Positions 35,099-35,130 of a stretch of DNA of 35,130 bases are shown piece by piece; positions within the stretch are counted from its first letter, which is position 1, and every line of letters starts with the position of its first letter. The notes below the pieces were generated by a model. That model made no database searches and was not told where the DNA came from. It saw only the letters and a program-made list of their open reading frames with translations. The stretch is from contig JAURYY010000292.1 of the NCBI GenBank assembly GCA_030653695.1, positions 1 to 35,130 of the forward strand, in the 5' to 3' direction. This stretch comes from Paludibacter sp. Lineage in GTDB: Bacteria > Bacteroidota > Bacteroidia > Bacteroidales > Paludibacteraceae. The position numbers and the translations under genes were made by a program.

Positions 35099-35130
35099 GC
35101 CTATAAAAGTGTTGTAAAACATTTTTTGAA

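Overview
The window comes from an AT-rich genome of the Bacteroidota, probably Bacteroidales or a close relative. The evidence is: (i) repeated TAnnTTTG -7 boxes a short way upstream of starts, with no consistent Shine-Dalgarno sequences; (ii) lineage-typical proteins, namely a DUF6913-type protein next to dapA, a BT0820-like small HAD hydrolase, a DUF4783 protein, a ~724-aa DPP IV and a large NtrY-like kinase; (iii) a UvrD/plasmid/phage-free, mostly housekeeping gene set. No rRNA, tRNA, CRISPR array or prophage was recognised. The only transposon gene is the 3' end of an IS3-type transposase at the left edge.

Layout. 1-1122: transposase tail, a long inverted repeat and a gene-free, repeat-bearing kilobase. 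1168-4888 (+): ligA, a DUF6913-type gene and dapA. 5121-8699 (-): a two-domain PutA, converging on dapA at a bidirectional terminator. 9182-11412 (-): probable operon recR, small membrane protein, HAD hydrolase, GNAT acetyltransferase. 11548-16957 (+): SSS symporter, engB, SLC45-like MFS transporter and a CPA2 cation/proton antiporter. 17672-19810 (+): a BtuF-like lipoprotein and a FecCD-type permease (metal-chelate/cobalamin-type uptake) with no ATPase gene. 20220-20960: plsC. 20961-21990: one kilobase of stacked palindromes. 21991-26019 (+): M16 peptidase, O-methyltransferase, hotdog thioesterase, SufT/MIP18-like protein and lpxH. 26016-27249 (-): nadC and a DUF4783 protein. 27583-31762 (+): rlmH and an NtrY-like histidine kinase. 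31866-32693 (-): patatin-like phospholipase. 32889-35063 (+): DPP IV.

The genes serve core functions: DNA ligation and recombinational repair, lysine/peptidoglycan precursor synthesis, proline catabolism, lipid A and phospholipid synthesis, NAD synthesis, ribosome maturation, Fe-S assembly and periplasmic peptide digestion. They do not form one pathway.

What stands out is the repeat content between the genes. At least three families can be read by eye: palindromes built on TCCCGATAGCTATCGGGA with CCCGTCCCGATT-type arms; units of GTTCGACTGAGCTC/ACGCCGAAGTC; and a CAGCTTGTCCCGATTTATCGGGAA type. One member of the third family lies in frame inside putA, between its two catalytic domains. Another palindrome supplies the C-terminus of the SSS symporter. 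One core palindrome is split exactly at its centre by a unit of a second family. At 21094-21861 two diverged copies of a ~310-340 bp element each carry a perfect 20- or 25-bp hairpin; the stems differ in sequence but still pair. These repeats are the best candidates for something undescribed here.
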